Assembly (NCBI GenBank): GCA_965232595.1
Contig: OZ246983.1
Coordinates: 1,178,001 to 1,242,000, forward strand
Length of the DNA: 64,000 nt
Source: SZUA-309 sp965232595
GTDB taxonomy: Bacteria; Pseudomonadota; Gammaproteobacteria; Pseudomonadales; Azotimanducaceae
Direction of reading: 5' to 3'
Below the pieces are notes generated by a model that was given only the letters and a program-made list of their open reading frames with translations, made no database searches and was not told where the DNA came from. Below, piece after piece: positions 25,256 to 33,560 of the stretch (positions are counted from its first letter, which is position 1; each line of letters opens with the position of its first letter). The position numbers were made by a program, and so were the translations under genes.

Positions 25256-25902
25256 GACTCACCTCCAAGCAGTTGCATGTCTTCGATGAAGGCCTGGCTG
25301 CGCGCGATGGACGTTTCCATGTCGCGTACCAGCGCGGCCACGTTGGTTTCAATCATCCCGAGCTCGCCTTCCAGAGAGGCGATGGCCTGGGCGTTGAGGT
25401 TGTGCTTCAGGAACAGCACCTGATCCTGAAACGCGGTGAGCACCGGCGGCATCTTCGACTCCGCGCGGCGCATCGACTGAATGAGCTCGTTGTACTGGCG
25501 GCGCGAGCTGCGCAGCTGCTCGGCGCTGGCGGAGCGAAGTCGGGAGTTGCTGATCTGCTCGATCTCGGCTTCCCACTCTTCGAACAGATCTTCGGAAACG
25601 TCTTCCACCGAGTCGATCCGATCGGTCACCCGCTCGGCTCTGGACTGCGCATCTTCAAATGCGTCCGAAAGCTCCTCGTAGGTGTCCTTGAGATCCGAAG
25701 GGGGAACGTTGACCACGCTGGAGAACTTCTCGAGCGCGCTCTGGAACTCTTCCTTGGCGTCCTCCTGGGCCTCAGCTGCGTCTTCCACCCGGTCCACGAG
25801 TATGTCCCGCTTGTGCACGCCGACCTTTTCCCAGGCGCCGTAGTAGGCGCTTTCGCAGCCCGCGAGCAGGAGCAGTCCGCACAGCAGCCAGGCTTTCCTC
25901 AT
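25252..25902 (-). CDS. DUF2959-family lipoprotein
   Basis: From the ATG at 25902 the protein has 216 residues; an alternative upstream start at 25923 adds seven residues before the signal peptide. The lipoprotein signal is MRKAWLLCGLLLLAGC, with the lipobox Cys16. The mature chain starts AYYGAWEKVGVHKRDILVDR, the hallmark opening of the DUF2959 family, and then is almost entirely helical with long acidic/basic heptad-like stretches, so coiled-coil formation is likely. The Asp after the lipid Cys is absent, so transport to the outer membrane is expected. First gene of the operon; function of the family unknown. Confidence 0.88.
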   Translation of the reverse strand: MRKAWLLCGLLLLAGCESAYYGAWEKVGVHKRDILVDRVEDAAEAQEDAKEEFQSALEKFSSVVNVPPSDLKDTYEELSDAFEDAQSRAERVTDRIDSVEDVSEDLFEEWEAEIEQISNSRLRSASAEQLRSSRRQYNELIQSMRRAESKMPPVLTAFQDQVLFLKHNLNAQAIASLEGELGMIETNVAALVRDMETSIARSQAFIEDMQLLGGES

Positions 25903-26057
25903 CTCAGCTTCCCAACAGAGCAAAGGCGCAAGGTTAGGGGATGGTCCCAGGCCTGTACACCACCGCCCGTATCACGGTTAACACCGATTGTGTCAAACAA
26001 GATGCTTGGGCATCATCGCGACCAGGACACTACTAGATACCTGGGAGGGTAATCATC

Positions 26058-26894
26058 ATGGAAGAAATCTCCACCGAGCAGATGGCCGGCTACATGGATA
26101 CGGCTGTCGAAATGACCATGACCTATGGTCCGCAGCTGATTCTGGCCATCGTCGTTCTGATCGTCGGCCTCTGGATCATCAACCGGGTTGTGCGGTTGAT
26201 GGGCGCGGGCATGGAGCGGAGCAACACCGAGCCGACCCTGGCCAAGTTTCTCTGCAACCTGAGCTCCGTCGGCCTGAAGGCGCTGCTGCTGATCAGCGTC
26301 GCCTCCATGATCGGGATCGAGACCACCTCGTTCATCGCGGTCTTGGGTGCCGCCGGCCTGGCCGTCGGCCTGGCTCTGCAGGGCAGCCTTTCCAACTTCG
26401 CCGGCGGCGTGCTGGTGCTGATGTTCCGGCCCTACAAGGTCGGCGACTTCATCGACGCCCAGGGCGTGATGGGGACGGTGCACGAGATCCAGATCTTCAA
26501 CACCATCCTGAAGACGCCGGACAACAAGGTGATCATCGTGCCGAACGGTTCGATCTCGAACGGCATCATCACCAACTTCTCCATGGAAGCTACCCGCCGC
26601 GTCGACTTCGTGTTCGGCATCGGCTACTCGGACGACATCGCCAAGGCGAAAGCCACCATCGAGCGTCTGGTTAGAGAAGACAGCCGGACCCTGAGCGATC
26701 CGGAGCCGCAGATCGTCGTTTCCGAGCTGGCCGACAGCTCCGTGAACATCACCACCCGGGTCTGGGTAAACGCGGCCGACTACTGGGGCGTGTTCTTCGA
26801 TCTGACGGAGAAGGTGAAGCTCACCTTCGATCAGGAAGGCATCTCGATCCCGTTCCCGCAGCGCGACGTGCACGTCATCCAGGAAAACGGCTAA
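26058..26894 (+). CDS. Small-conductance mechanosensitive channel (MscS family)
   Basis: A 278-residue MscS channel. Three membrane helices are visible: about 23-45, 66-85 and the pore helix about 93-125, where the Gly/Ala-rich packing stretch VLGAAGLAVGLALQGSLSN is present, followed by FAGGVLVLMFRPYKVGDFI, the MscS signature. The cytoplasmic beta and alpha/beta domains follow (VIVPNGSISNGIITNFS near 160). It opens on hypo-osmotic shock and releases solutes. GGAGGG at 26045 is a good ribosome-binding site. The gene ends just before a terminator. Confidence 0.94.
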   Translation: MEEISTEQMAGYMDTAVEMTMTYGPQLILAIVVLIVGLWIINRVVRLMGAGMERSNTEPTLAKFLCNLSSVGLKALLLISVASMIGIETTSFIAVLGAAGLAVGLALQGSLSNFAGGVLVLMFRPYKVGDFIDAQGVMGTVHEIQIFNTILKTPDNKVIIVPNGSISNGIITNFSMEATRRVDFVFGIGYSDDIAKAKATIERLVREDSRTLSDPEPQIVVSELADSSVNITTRVWVNAADYWGVFFDLTEKVKLTFDQEGISIPFPQRDVHVIQENG

Positions 26895-26940
26895 GCGCCA
26901 ACGCCTGGCCGCACCTTCGGGTTTGCACTCGAGGAAAAAG

Positions 26941-26977
26941 AAAAACCGCCGGCCTGGAGAGGGAACCGGCGGTTTTT
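26941..26977 (+). terminator. Rho-independent terminator after mscS
   Basis: AAAAACCGCCGG and CCGGCGGTTTTT form a 12-base perfect inverted repeat around a 13-base loop, with T-runs on both strands; it lies 46 bases after the mscS stop and can also serve the convergent envZ operon. Confidence 0.85.
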
Positions 26978-26982
26978 GAGGC

Positions 26983-27000
26983 GACCTCCGCAAGGAGGTC
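26983..27000. repeat. Short hairpin with GCAA tetraloop
   Basis: GACCTCC / GGAGGTC with a GCAA loop (GNRA type) follows the terminator by five bases. The stem would be stable as RNA on either strand; it lacks a T-run, so it is not a terminator on its own. Confidence 0.55.
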
Positions 27001-27243
27001 TCAAGGGGATAAGACCGATCCTTCCGTTCTCATTCCGAGACCTTCCAGATCGTGTCGTGACTTCACTATGGACCGCAGCTGTTTCCGACGGATTACGCCG
27101 CCCGCGGTTTTTGTGTCAATTTGTTACCCAGCCCCGTCAGCAAGCCGATTTCTGCCGGAACTATGAATTTTTAATGGAGATTTAGCGCTTCTGACCTTCC
27201 TGCTCCTGACAAGAGCGCGAACGCGCAGTCGCGGCCCGGCAGC

Positions 27244-28569
27244 TCAGCTGGGCTCAGGCGCGAGGCTGCCCAGGGGCGCCAGCGATACCACCACATCCGT
27301 ACCGCCACCCGGCGGATCCTCAATGCGAACCCGCCAGCCATGGGCCTGGCAGAGCTGCATGACGATGGCCAGACCCAGGCCGCTGCCACCGGTGACGCTG
27401 CTTCGGGAGCTGTCGAGACGGAAGAACGGCTGAAACACCTGCTCTTTGAACTCGTCCGGGATACCGGCGCCATGATCCACCACGTGGACCTCGGTGCCAT
27501 CGAGCCGGACGCTGACGCCTTCGCCATGCTGCTGCGCGTTGCTGATCAGGTTGCTCAGCACCCGCTTCAACGCGCCCGGTGCCAGGGGCAGGGTCAACTC
27601 GGCGGAGGTGCCCGGCAGCACGGTAAAGGGGATGCTGGCGTCGTAACCATCCACCACATCTTCGATGAACGGCACCACCTGAACCTTCTGTGCCGACTCG
27701 CCGGTGCCCCGGGCGAAGCGCAGGGTGTCACCGATCAGGGCATCCATGGCTTCCAGATTACGTTCGAAGCGCTGCACCAGCTTCGGGTCGACGTTGTCCG
27801 GCAGCAGCTCCAGCGCCAGGCGCATGCGGGTCAGCGGCGTGCGCAGATCATGAGAAATCCCGGCCAGCAGGGTGGTCCGGTTCGACAGCAAGGCCGAAAT
27901 CTCCCTGGCCATGGTGTTGAAGTTGCGGGCCAGCGAAACCAGCTCCCGCGGCCCCTGCTCCGGCAGCGGTTCGAAGTTCTCGCCGCCCCGAAAGGACTCG
28001 ACCCGATCCGCCGCAGCCACCAGTGGCCGGGTAATGCGCTGGACGATGTAGAGGGAGGTCAGGAAAACGATGGCCGCGCCCAACCCGAAGATAATGATGC
28101 CGATGTAGAGCGGCTCGATGTCGCGCCGCCCGGGTGAGAAGCCGATCTGCAGCTGCTGACCGCCCATGTTCACATCCAGCCAGATCAGCTCATCGCCTTC
28201 CAGCAGCGCTACCGGCTCGCCGAGACGCTCGGAGAGCTGATCCTGCACCAGGCTCAGATACGGCTGGGAAAGGGTGGCGGTCGCCAGCTCTCTGGGCGCC
28301 GAGCTGATGATCAGGTCGTGATTCTCCGCCAGCTCCAGCTCGAAGTAGGGCCGCGCGGCGGGCGGCAGCTCAACCCAGGTTTGCGCCGAGAGCACCAGCA
28401 GGGCTGCCTCGTCATTGGCTGACTGCTGGGCGATGGGCTCGATCAGGTAGGTGTTGAGCGCAGCGATCGACACCAGCGCGATGAGAAAAGAGCTTACGGC
28501 CAGGGTCAGGTTGGTTCGGGCAAGCAGCGAGCCCTGGGCATAACCGCCCGGTCGTTCAGCCATCACCAT
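27244..28569 (-). CDS. envZ: EnvZ-like sensor histidine kinase
   Basis: A 441-residue inner-membrane kinase. Two membrane helices (about 20-42 and 153-176) flank a periplasmic domain of about 110 residues; HAMP follows at about 178-230; the phospho-acceptor is H240 in AGISHDLRTPLTR; the ATP-binding domain has NLISNAQQHG, VDHGAGIPDEF and GGSGLGLAI. This order and the H-box match EnvZ, which phosphorylates and dephosphorylates OmpR in response to osmolarity and pH. It overlaps the response regulator by 14 bases. The signal sensed here may differ, because the periplasmic part is weakly conserved. Confidence 0.85.
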   Translation of the reverse strand: MVMAERPGGYAQGSLLARTNLTLAVSSFLIALVSIAALNTYLIEPIAQQSANDEAALLVLSAQTWVELPPAARPYFELELAENHDLIISSAPRELATATLSQPYLSLVQDQLSERLGEPVALLEGDELIWLDVNMGGQQLQIGFSPGRRDIEPLYIGIIIFGLGAAIVFLTSLYIVQRITRPLVAAADRVESFRGGENFEPLPEQGPRELVSLARNFNTMAREISALLSNRTTLLAGISHDLRTPLTRMRLALELLPDNVDPKLVQRFERNLEAMDALIGDTLRFARGTGESAQKVQVVPFIEDVVDGYDASIPFTVLPGTSAELTLPLAPGALKRVLSNLISNAQQHGEGVSVRLDGTEVHVVDHGAGIPDEFKEQVFQPFFRLDSSRSSVTGGSGLGLAIVMQLCQAHGWRVRIEDPPGGGTDVVVSLAPLGSLAPEPS

Positions 28570-29266
28570 CCGGGCAGAACATGTAGCCCTTCCCCCAGAC
28601 CGTCTTGATGAACAGCGGTGCCGACGGATCCGCCTCGATCTTGCCGCGCAGCCGCGTCACCCGCACATCGATGCTGCGATCGAACGGCGAGCGCTCGGCA
28701 CCCGTGAGCAGGTCGAGGATGCGGTCCCGGTCCAGCACTTTGTTCGGGTTGGAGACCAGGATGGCGAGCAGATCGAACTCGCCGCTGGTGAGCGATACGG
28801 GCTCGCCGTTCCGGGTGAGCCGATGGGCGCTGACGTCCAGCTCGAACTCGCCGAAGCTCACCTTGCCGGTCGCCGTTTCCGTACCGCCGGTGCTGCCGGC
28901 CCGCCGCAGCACCGCGCGAATCCGCGCCAGCAGCTCCCGCGGGTTGAAGGGCTTCGGCAGGTAGTCGTCTGCACCCACTTCCAGGCCGACGATCCGGTCG
29001 ATGTCGTCGCCCTGCGCGGAGACGATGACGATGGGTATGTGGCCTTCGTTCTTCAGCCGCCGGGCAATCGTCAGCCCATGCTCACCGGGCAGCATGAGGT
29101 CGAGGACGATCAGGTCGACGGTGTTTTCCTGGAGGAAGGCATCCATGGCTTCGCCGCTGTCCACGCAGTGAACGATGAAGCCCTGCTGGGTCAGATAGGC
29201 TTCGGTGAGCTCACGGATCTCGGGGTCGTCGTCGACCACCAGAAGTTTGGCGACTTCGGCGTCCAA
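28556..29266 (-). CDS. ompR: OmpR-like response regulator
   Basis: A 236-residue two-domain regulator. The receiver has the acidic pocket D12-D13, phospho-acceptor D56 and the conserved switch positions with SAQ and KPF near 83 and 105; the C-terminal winged-helix DNA-binding domain begins near 135 and includes TSGEFDLLAILVSNPN and SIDVRVTRLRGKI. These match OmpR rather than PhoB. The only start that keeps the receiver is TTG at 29266, with no clear Shine-Dalgarno site; the upstream gene stops only 9 bases before it, so translational coupling is likely. Target promoters probably include porin genes. Confidence 0.88.
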   Translation of the reverse strand: MDAEVAKLLVVDDDPEIRELTEAYLTQQGFIVHCVDSGEAMDAFLQENTVDLIVLDLMLPGEHGLTIARRLKNEGHIPIVIVSAQGDDIDRIVGLEVGADDYLPKPFNPRELLARIRAVLRRAGSTGGTETATGKVSFGEFELDVSAHRLTRNGEPVSLTSGEFDLLAILVSNPNKVLDRDRILDLLTGAERSPFDRSIDVRVTRLRGKIEADPSAPLFIKTVWGKGYMFCPDGDG

Positions 29267-29275
29267 CGCGGAGGC

Positions 29276-29926
29276 TTAGCTGGAGGGGTCGCTGGCGCGC
29301 ACGACCGGCGGGGTCATGGCGGCATCAAGGGGTGGTGCTGCTTCTTCGGCCTTCGTGCCCCCTTCTACCGGGGTCGGCTCGGCATTGCGCTGCTCGAAGC
29401 CGGTCCCGAATCCGGACGGCTTCTCGTCCGCGGAGGGTCGCACCCGGATCACCTTGGTCTCGATCTTGAGGTAGCGGCCGTTGCCGCTGTAGACGCGGCC
29501 ATAGCGACGCTGGGTCCGAATCATCAGCACGCCATCGGAATCTTTCCGCTGCGCCATGCGCAGCTTCACCTCGCGCAGCAGCGCCTCTTTCTCGGGGGCG
29601 CTCAGCACGTCCCAACGCGCACCCAGGCGGGTGAGCTCATGATCGGTGCTTTTCGAGTAGTCGGGTGCCGCTGGTTGCAGCGGAGAGTTGGCCAGCTGCG
29701 GCGTGCTGACAGGCATCTGAGGATTTGCAGGCTCGCTGCCAGCGGCCGTGGCGAGCGCGGGTGATAAGGCCAGCAGAGCCACCGCCAGCTGCCTGGCCCA
29801 GGCCGAGCCAACGCCTGCGGGGGACGCGACGCTGCCCTGCTCCGGCATTGCTGCCGAACCAATCAGCCTGTCTCCCTGACGTTCTTGTTGACGCTCTTCC
29901 TGAGGCATTCGTCCGATAAAACGCAT
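29276..29926 (-). CDS. Exported protein of unknown function, first gene of the ompR-envZ operon
   Basis: From the ATG at 29926 (GAGGAATT just upstream) the product has 216 residues; a start at 29848 would give 190. A hydrophobic run AVALLALSPALATAAG near 47-62 from the first start looks like a signal peptide, preceded by an unusually long polar stretch. The rest is predicted soluble: a helix TRLGARWDVLSAPEKEALLREVKLRM of the type found in DUF3106-like proteins, then a basic strand-rich part with RTQRRYGRV, and an acidic/proline tail. No known catalytic motif. Its close spacing to ompR suggests a role in the same envelope-stress or porin circuit; that is inference. Confidence 0.6.
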   Translation of the reverse strand: MRFIGRMPQEERQQERQGDRLIGSAAMPEQGSVASPAGVGSAWARQLAVALLALSPALATAAGSEPANPQMPVSTPQLANSPLQPAAPDYSKSTDHELTRLGARWDVLSAPEKEALLREVKLRMAQRKDSDGVLMIRTQRRYGRVYSGNGRYLKIETKVIRVRPSADEKPSGFGTGFEQRNAEPTPVEGGTKAEEAAPPLDAAMTPPVVRASDPSS

Positions 29927-29998
29927 AATTCCTCGGGCCGTACTCTGTATCGGCTGCCTAACGGCTACTTCACGGCTGCGCCTGGACCTGGCCTGACG

Positions 29999-30024
29999 AG
30001 CCGCCGGTATTCTGACCGGCGGCT
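29999..30024. repeat. Inverted repeat after the thiolase gene
   Basis: AGCCGCCGGT and ACCGGCGGCT, a ten-base perfect inverted repeat with a six-base loop, lies in the 173-base gap between the exported-protein gene and the thiolase stop. No T-run follows, so if it stops RNA polymerase it would have to do so with help; it could also stabilise the thiolase message. Confidence 0.5.
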
Positions 30025-30029
30025 GTTTC

Positions 30030-30075
30030 CTGGCCATTTCCCGCTGGTTTCAATTTGTAACCAGCGGAAAGGGCC
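30030..30075. repeat. Long imperfect inverted repeat in the thiolase 3' region
   Basis: CCGCTGGTT / AACCAGCGG is a nine-base perfect pair around a nine-base loop, and the stem continues outwards with TGGCCATTTC against AAAGGGCCA with one bulge and one mismatch. It begins 25 bases past the thiolase stop on the minus strand. It may act as an RNA hairpin at the end of that message. Confidence 0.5.
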
Positions 30076-30099
30076 ATTTTACGGGGCTTTCAGCCCGGT

Positions 30100-31284
30100 T
30101 CAGGCAGCCTCGAAGAGGCCGGCTGCACCCTGACCGCCGCCGATGCACATGGTCACGACGCCGTACTTCTTGCCGCGGCGACCCAGCTCACGCAGGATCG
30201 AGCCGGTCTGGCGGGATCCAGTCATGCCGAAGGGATGGCCGATGCTGATGCTGCCGCCGAGAACGTTGTAGATCTCGGGGTCGATGCCCAGCTTGTCGCG
30301 GCAGTAGAGGCACTGAGAAGCGAAGGCTTCGTTCAGCTCCCACAGATCGATGTCGTCCTGAGACAGGCCGGCGTTCTGCAGCAGTCGCGGAATGGCAAAT
30401 ACCGGACCGATACCCATCTCGTCCGGCTCGCAGCCGGCGACGGTGAAGCCGCGGTAGATGCCGAGCGGCTCAACGCCGAGCTGAGCAGCACGATCTGCGC
30501 TCATCAGCAGGGTCATGGAGGCGCCGTCGGACAGCTGAGAAGCGTTGCCGGCGGTGACCGTTCCGTCTTCCTCGAATGCCGGCGGCAGGCCAGCCAGACC
30601 TTCCAGCGTGGTGTTCGGACGGTTGCACTCGTCCTTGTCCACGGTGACTTCTACGCGGGACTCTTCGCCCGTTTCCTTGTCCACCTTCAGCATGGTTGCC
30701 TGCATGGGGGCAATCTCTTCGGCGATCTTGCCGGCCTCAACGGCAGCGGCGTAACGCTGCTGGCTGAGCAGAGCAAACTCGTCCTGCATTTCCCGGGTGA
30801 CCTGGTAGCGACGAGCGACCACCTCGGCGGTGTTGCCCATGGCCATGAAGATGTCCGGCTTCTCTTCCAGCAGGCGCTTGTTCAGCTCTGCCTTGCCCGG
30901 CTCCTGACGCGTGCGCATGGAGATGGAATCAGCGCCGCCGGCGATGGCGACCTGGGTCTGACCGGTGGCGATCTGGTTCGCTGCCAGCGCGATGGACTGC
31001 AGGCCGGAGGAGCAGAAGCGGTTGATGGTCATGCCACCGGTGGTGATCGGCAGCTTGGACAGCACTACGGCGAGACGGGCCAGGTTGCCGTCCTGCTCAC
31101 CAGCGTGGCTGGCGGCACCGACAACGACGTCTTCGACTTCGTCCGGGCTGACGTTCGGGTTGCGATCGAGCAGAGAGTCGATGCAATGAGCCAGCATGTC
31201 ATCCGAGCGGGTCAGGTTGAAACTGCCGCGGAAGGCCTTAGCCAGGCCAGTGCGGACGCTATCGACGATTACCACGTCTTTCAT
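30100..31284 (-). CDS. Acetyl-CoA acyltransferase / thiolase (FadA-like)
   Basis: A 394-residue thiolase. The acyl-accepting cysteine C91 lies in RFCSSGLQ, the catalytic His H350 in IGHPFGMTG, and the second cysteine C380 in MCIGGGQGA, the full thiolase triad. The length and the GQGAAGLFE tail match the beta-oxidation type that cleaves 3-oxoacyl-CoA with CoA. The leader TATTGGGGGAATC precedes the ATG. The gene is alone between a 173-base and a 212-base gap; the partner fadB is not in this window. Confidence 0.92.
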   Translation of the reverse strand: MKDVVIVDSVRTGLAKAFRGSFNLTRSDDMLAHCIDSLLDRNPNVSPDEVEDVVVGAASHAGEQDGNLARLAVVLSKLPITTGGMTINRFCSSGLQSIALAANQIATGQTQVAIAGGADSISMRTRQEPGKAELNKRLLEEKPDIFMAMGNTAEVVARRYQVTREMQDEFALLSQQRYAAAVEAGKIAEEIAPMQATMLKVDKETGEESRVEVTVDKDECNRPNTTLEGLAGLPPAFEEDGTVTAGNASQLSDGASMTLLMSADRAAQLGVEPLGIYRGFTVAGCEPDEMGIGPVFAIPRLLQNAGLSQDDIDLWELNEAFASQCLYCRDKLGIDPEIYNVLGGSISIGHPFGMTGSRQTGSILRELGRRGKKYGVVTMCIGGGQGAAGLFEAA

Positions 31285-31496
31285 GAGATTCCCCCAATAT
31301 ATTGGTAGCGAGGTCTAAAAAACGGCCAGCGTCCAAAGCCCGCGGCAGCTGCGCGGCAACAGTCCCACCAACCTTCAAAAGTGTCAGCCCGGCATCTTAC
31401 CCCCAGACCAATCCGCTGGCCAGGCAGCTTTTTCGGCGCAAAATCGCCCGAATCCGGCCCGTGCTATGCTCCCGAACAGGGAAAGGGGGAACTGCA

Positions 31497-32348
31497 GTGA
31501 CACTGAATCGCACCGAGACGCTCGTTGACGGGCTGTGTTTCGGCGAGGGTCCGCGCTGGCACGACGGCGCGCTCTGGCTGTCGGACATGCATGCCCGGGA
31601 AGTGCTCAAAGTCGGCGACGATGGCCAGGTCGAGTCGATCGTCCGGGTCGAAAACTCCCCGTCAGGGCTCGGCTGGCTACCGGACGGCCAGCTCCTGGTG
31701 GTGTCCATGGAGGATCGCAGCCTGCTGCGTTTCGACGGCGAGCAGCTGCACCCGCACGCCGATCTCAGCAACTTCGCCACCTTTCACTGCAACGACATGG
31801 TGGTGGATGCGCAGGGTCGCGCCTACGTGGGCAATTTCGGCTTCGATCTGCACACCCGGCAGAAGCCGGTGCCAGCTACCCTGGTCTGCGTGGAGCCGGA
31901 CGGCAGCGCCCGGGCGGTGGCCGATGAGCTCATGTTCCCGAACGGCACAGTCATCACCCCGGACGGCGATACGCTGATCATCGCCGAATCGTTCGGCGCC
32001 AGGCTGACGGCCTTCGACATCGCCGACAACGGCGACCTCTCGAACAGGCGGCTCTGGGCAGACCTGCCTAAAGGGGCGGTGCCGGACGGCATCTGCCTGG
32101 ACAGTGAAGGCGGCATCTGGTCCGCCTCCCCCACCACCTGCGAGTGCATCCGCCAGGACGAGGGCGGCGAGATCACGCACCGGGTGGAGGTGGAGCAGGG
32201 CGCATTCGCCTGCATGCTGGGCGGCGCGGACGGCACGACGCTGTACGTGCTCACCGCCGACACCTCGGACCCGGATGAGTGCGTCGCCCGGCGAACGGGT
32301 AAGATAGAGCTGGCCAGAGCGCCCTACCCCGGCGCCGGCTGGCCCTGA
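31497..32348 (+). CDS. SMP-30/gluconolactonase-like lactonase
   Basis: A 283-residue beta-propeller. The start is GTG at 31497, with a good AGGGGGA just before it; the upstream open frame reaches further back but carries no family residues. Metal-binding positions of the SMP-30 fold are visible: E18 in CFGEGPRW, N101-type in FHCNDMVVD, N152-type in LMFPNGTVI, and D200-type in VPDGICLDSEG. Members hydrolyse sugar lactones or related esters with a divalent cation. Cytoplasmic, no signal peptide. The acyl-CoA dehydrogenase gene follows after 46 bases. Confidence 0.87.
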   Translation: MTLNRTETLVDGLCFGEGPRWHDGALWLSDMHAREVLKVGDDGQVESIVRVENSPSGLGWLPDGQLLVVSMEDRSLLRFDGEQLHPHADLSNFATFHCNDMVVDAQGRAYVGNFGFDLHTRQKPVPATLVCVEPDGSARAVADELMFPNGTVITPDGDTLIIAESFGARLTAFDIADNGDLSNRRLWADLPKGAVPDGICLDSEGGIWSASPTTCECIRQDEGGEITHRVEVEQGAFACMLGGADGTTLYVLTADTSDPDECVARRTGKIELARAPYPGAGWP

Positions 32349-32394
32349 CCCCCACCGCCAGCACCTGGCGGACGCAACATCACAGGATTGGACC

Positions 32395-33549
32395 ATGCTG
32401 TACGAGAACTACCAGTCTCCGTGGCTCGACGACGAGCTGAATATCCTCCGCGACGCCGCGGGCAAATTCTTCGATCAGGAGTTCGTGCCGCACCTCGAGC
32501 GCTGGCTCGAGCAGGGCGAGCTGGATCGGGATGCCTGGCGCCAGGCCGGGCAGGCAGGCCTGCTCTGCGCCGAGATGCCGGCCGAGTACGGCGGCGCTGG
32601 CGGCGACTACCGGCACGACACGGTGATCATGGAGGAGTTCACCAAGCGCGGCCTGGCTGGCTGGGGCAACCAGGTGCACAGTTCCATCGTCGCCCCGTAC
32701 ATCCTCCACTACGGCGACGAAGAGCAGAAAAAGCGCTGGCTGCCCGGCATGGCCAGCGGCGATCTGGTCGGCGCCATCGCCATGACCGAGCCGAACACCG
32801 GCTCCGACCTGCAGAGCGTCAAGACCACGGCCATCCGCGATGGCGACGAGTACGTGATCAACGGCAGCAAAACCTACATCACCAACGGTCAGCACGCCGA
32901 CCTGATCGTGCTGGTGGCGAAGACCGACCCGAGCCTGGGCGCCAAAGGCATCAGCCTGATCGTGGTTGAGGCGGACAGCGCCGGCTTCGAGCGCGGCCGC
33001 AACCTGAAGAAGCTCGGCCTGAAGAGCGCCGACACCTCAGAGCTGTTCTTCTCCGACTGCCGGGTGCCGGTGGCCAACCGGCTCGGCGAGGAAGAAGGCA
33101 AAGGCTTCATCCAGCTCATGCAGCAGCTGCCGCAGGAGCGGCTCTCCATCGCCCAGGCGGCCATCGTCTCCGCCGAGCGGGCAGTGGAGATCACCACCGA
33201 GTTCGTCGCCGAGCGCAAAGCGTTCGGGCAGCGGGTGCTGGATTTCCAGAACACCCGCTTCAAGCTGGCCGAGTGTAAAACCGAAGCGCTGATCGGCCGC
33301 ACGTTCGTCGATCATTGCGTCATGAAGCTGCTCGACAACGAGCTCGACGCGGCCACCGCCTCGATGGCCAAGTACTGGTGCACGGAGAAGCAGTGCCAGA
33401 TCATCGATGAGTGCCTGCAGCTGCACGGCGGCGCCGGCTACATGGACGAGTACGAGATCTCCCGCATGTACGCGGACGCACGGGTGCAGAAGATCTACGG
33501 CGGCACCAACGAGATCATGAAGGAACTGATCGGCCGGACCCTGGGCTAG
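32395..33549 (+). CDS. Acyl-CoA dehydrogenase
   Basis: A 384-residue flavoprotein. The FAD/substrate loops AMTEPNTGSDLQ near 128-139 and YITNGQHADL near 160-170 are standard, and the C-terminal YMDEYEISRMYADARVQKIYGGTNEI (near 348-373) carries the catalytic glutamate and the FAD-binding end, as in long- or branched-chain enzymes. It oxidises acyl-CoA to trans-2-enoyl-CoA, passing electrons to electron-transferring flavoprotein. It lies 11 bases before the ANKH-like gene, so the two are probably cotranscribed. Confidence 0.93.
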   Translation: MLYENYQSPWLDDELNILRDAAGKFFDQEFVPHLERWLEQGELDRDAWRQAGQAGLLCAEMPAEYGGAGGDYRHDTVIMEEFTKRGLAGWGNQVHSSIVAPYILHYGDEEQKKRWLPGMASGDLVGAIAMTEPNTGSDLQSVKTTAIRDGDEYVINGSKTYITNGQHADLIVLVAKTDPSLGAKGISLIVVEADSAGFERGRNLKKLGLKSADTSELFFSDCRVPVANRLGEEEGKGFIQLMQQLPQERLSIAQAAIVSAERAVEITTEFVAERKAFGQRVLDFQNTRFKLAECKTEALIGRTFVDHCVMKLLDNELDAATASMAKYWCTEKQCQIIDECLQLHGGAGYMDEYEISRMYADARVQKIYGGTNEIMKELIGRTLG

Positions 33550-33560
33550 CAGCCGGCCTC

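Larger units (their letters stand above)
26895..27243. other. Gene-free gap of about 350 bases
   Basis: The longest stretch without a gene in the window. It contains the mscS terminator (26941-26977), a second hairpin (26983-27000) and, from about 27110 to 27185, a less GC-rich stretch ending in ATGAATTTTTAATGGAGATTT. I see no convincing open frame, tRNA or promoter in it. The envZ-like gene ends at its right edge (3' side of the operon), so both neighbouring genes point into it. Confidence 0.6.
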
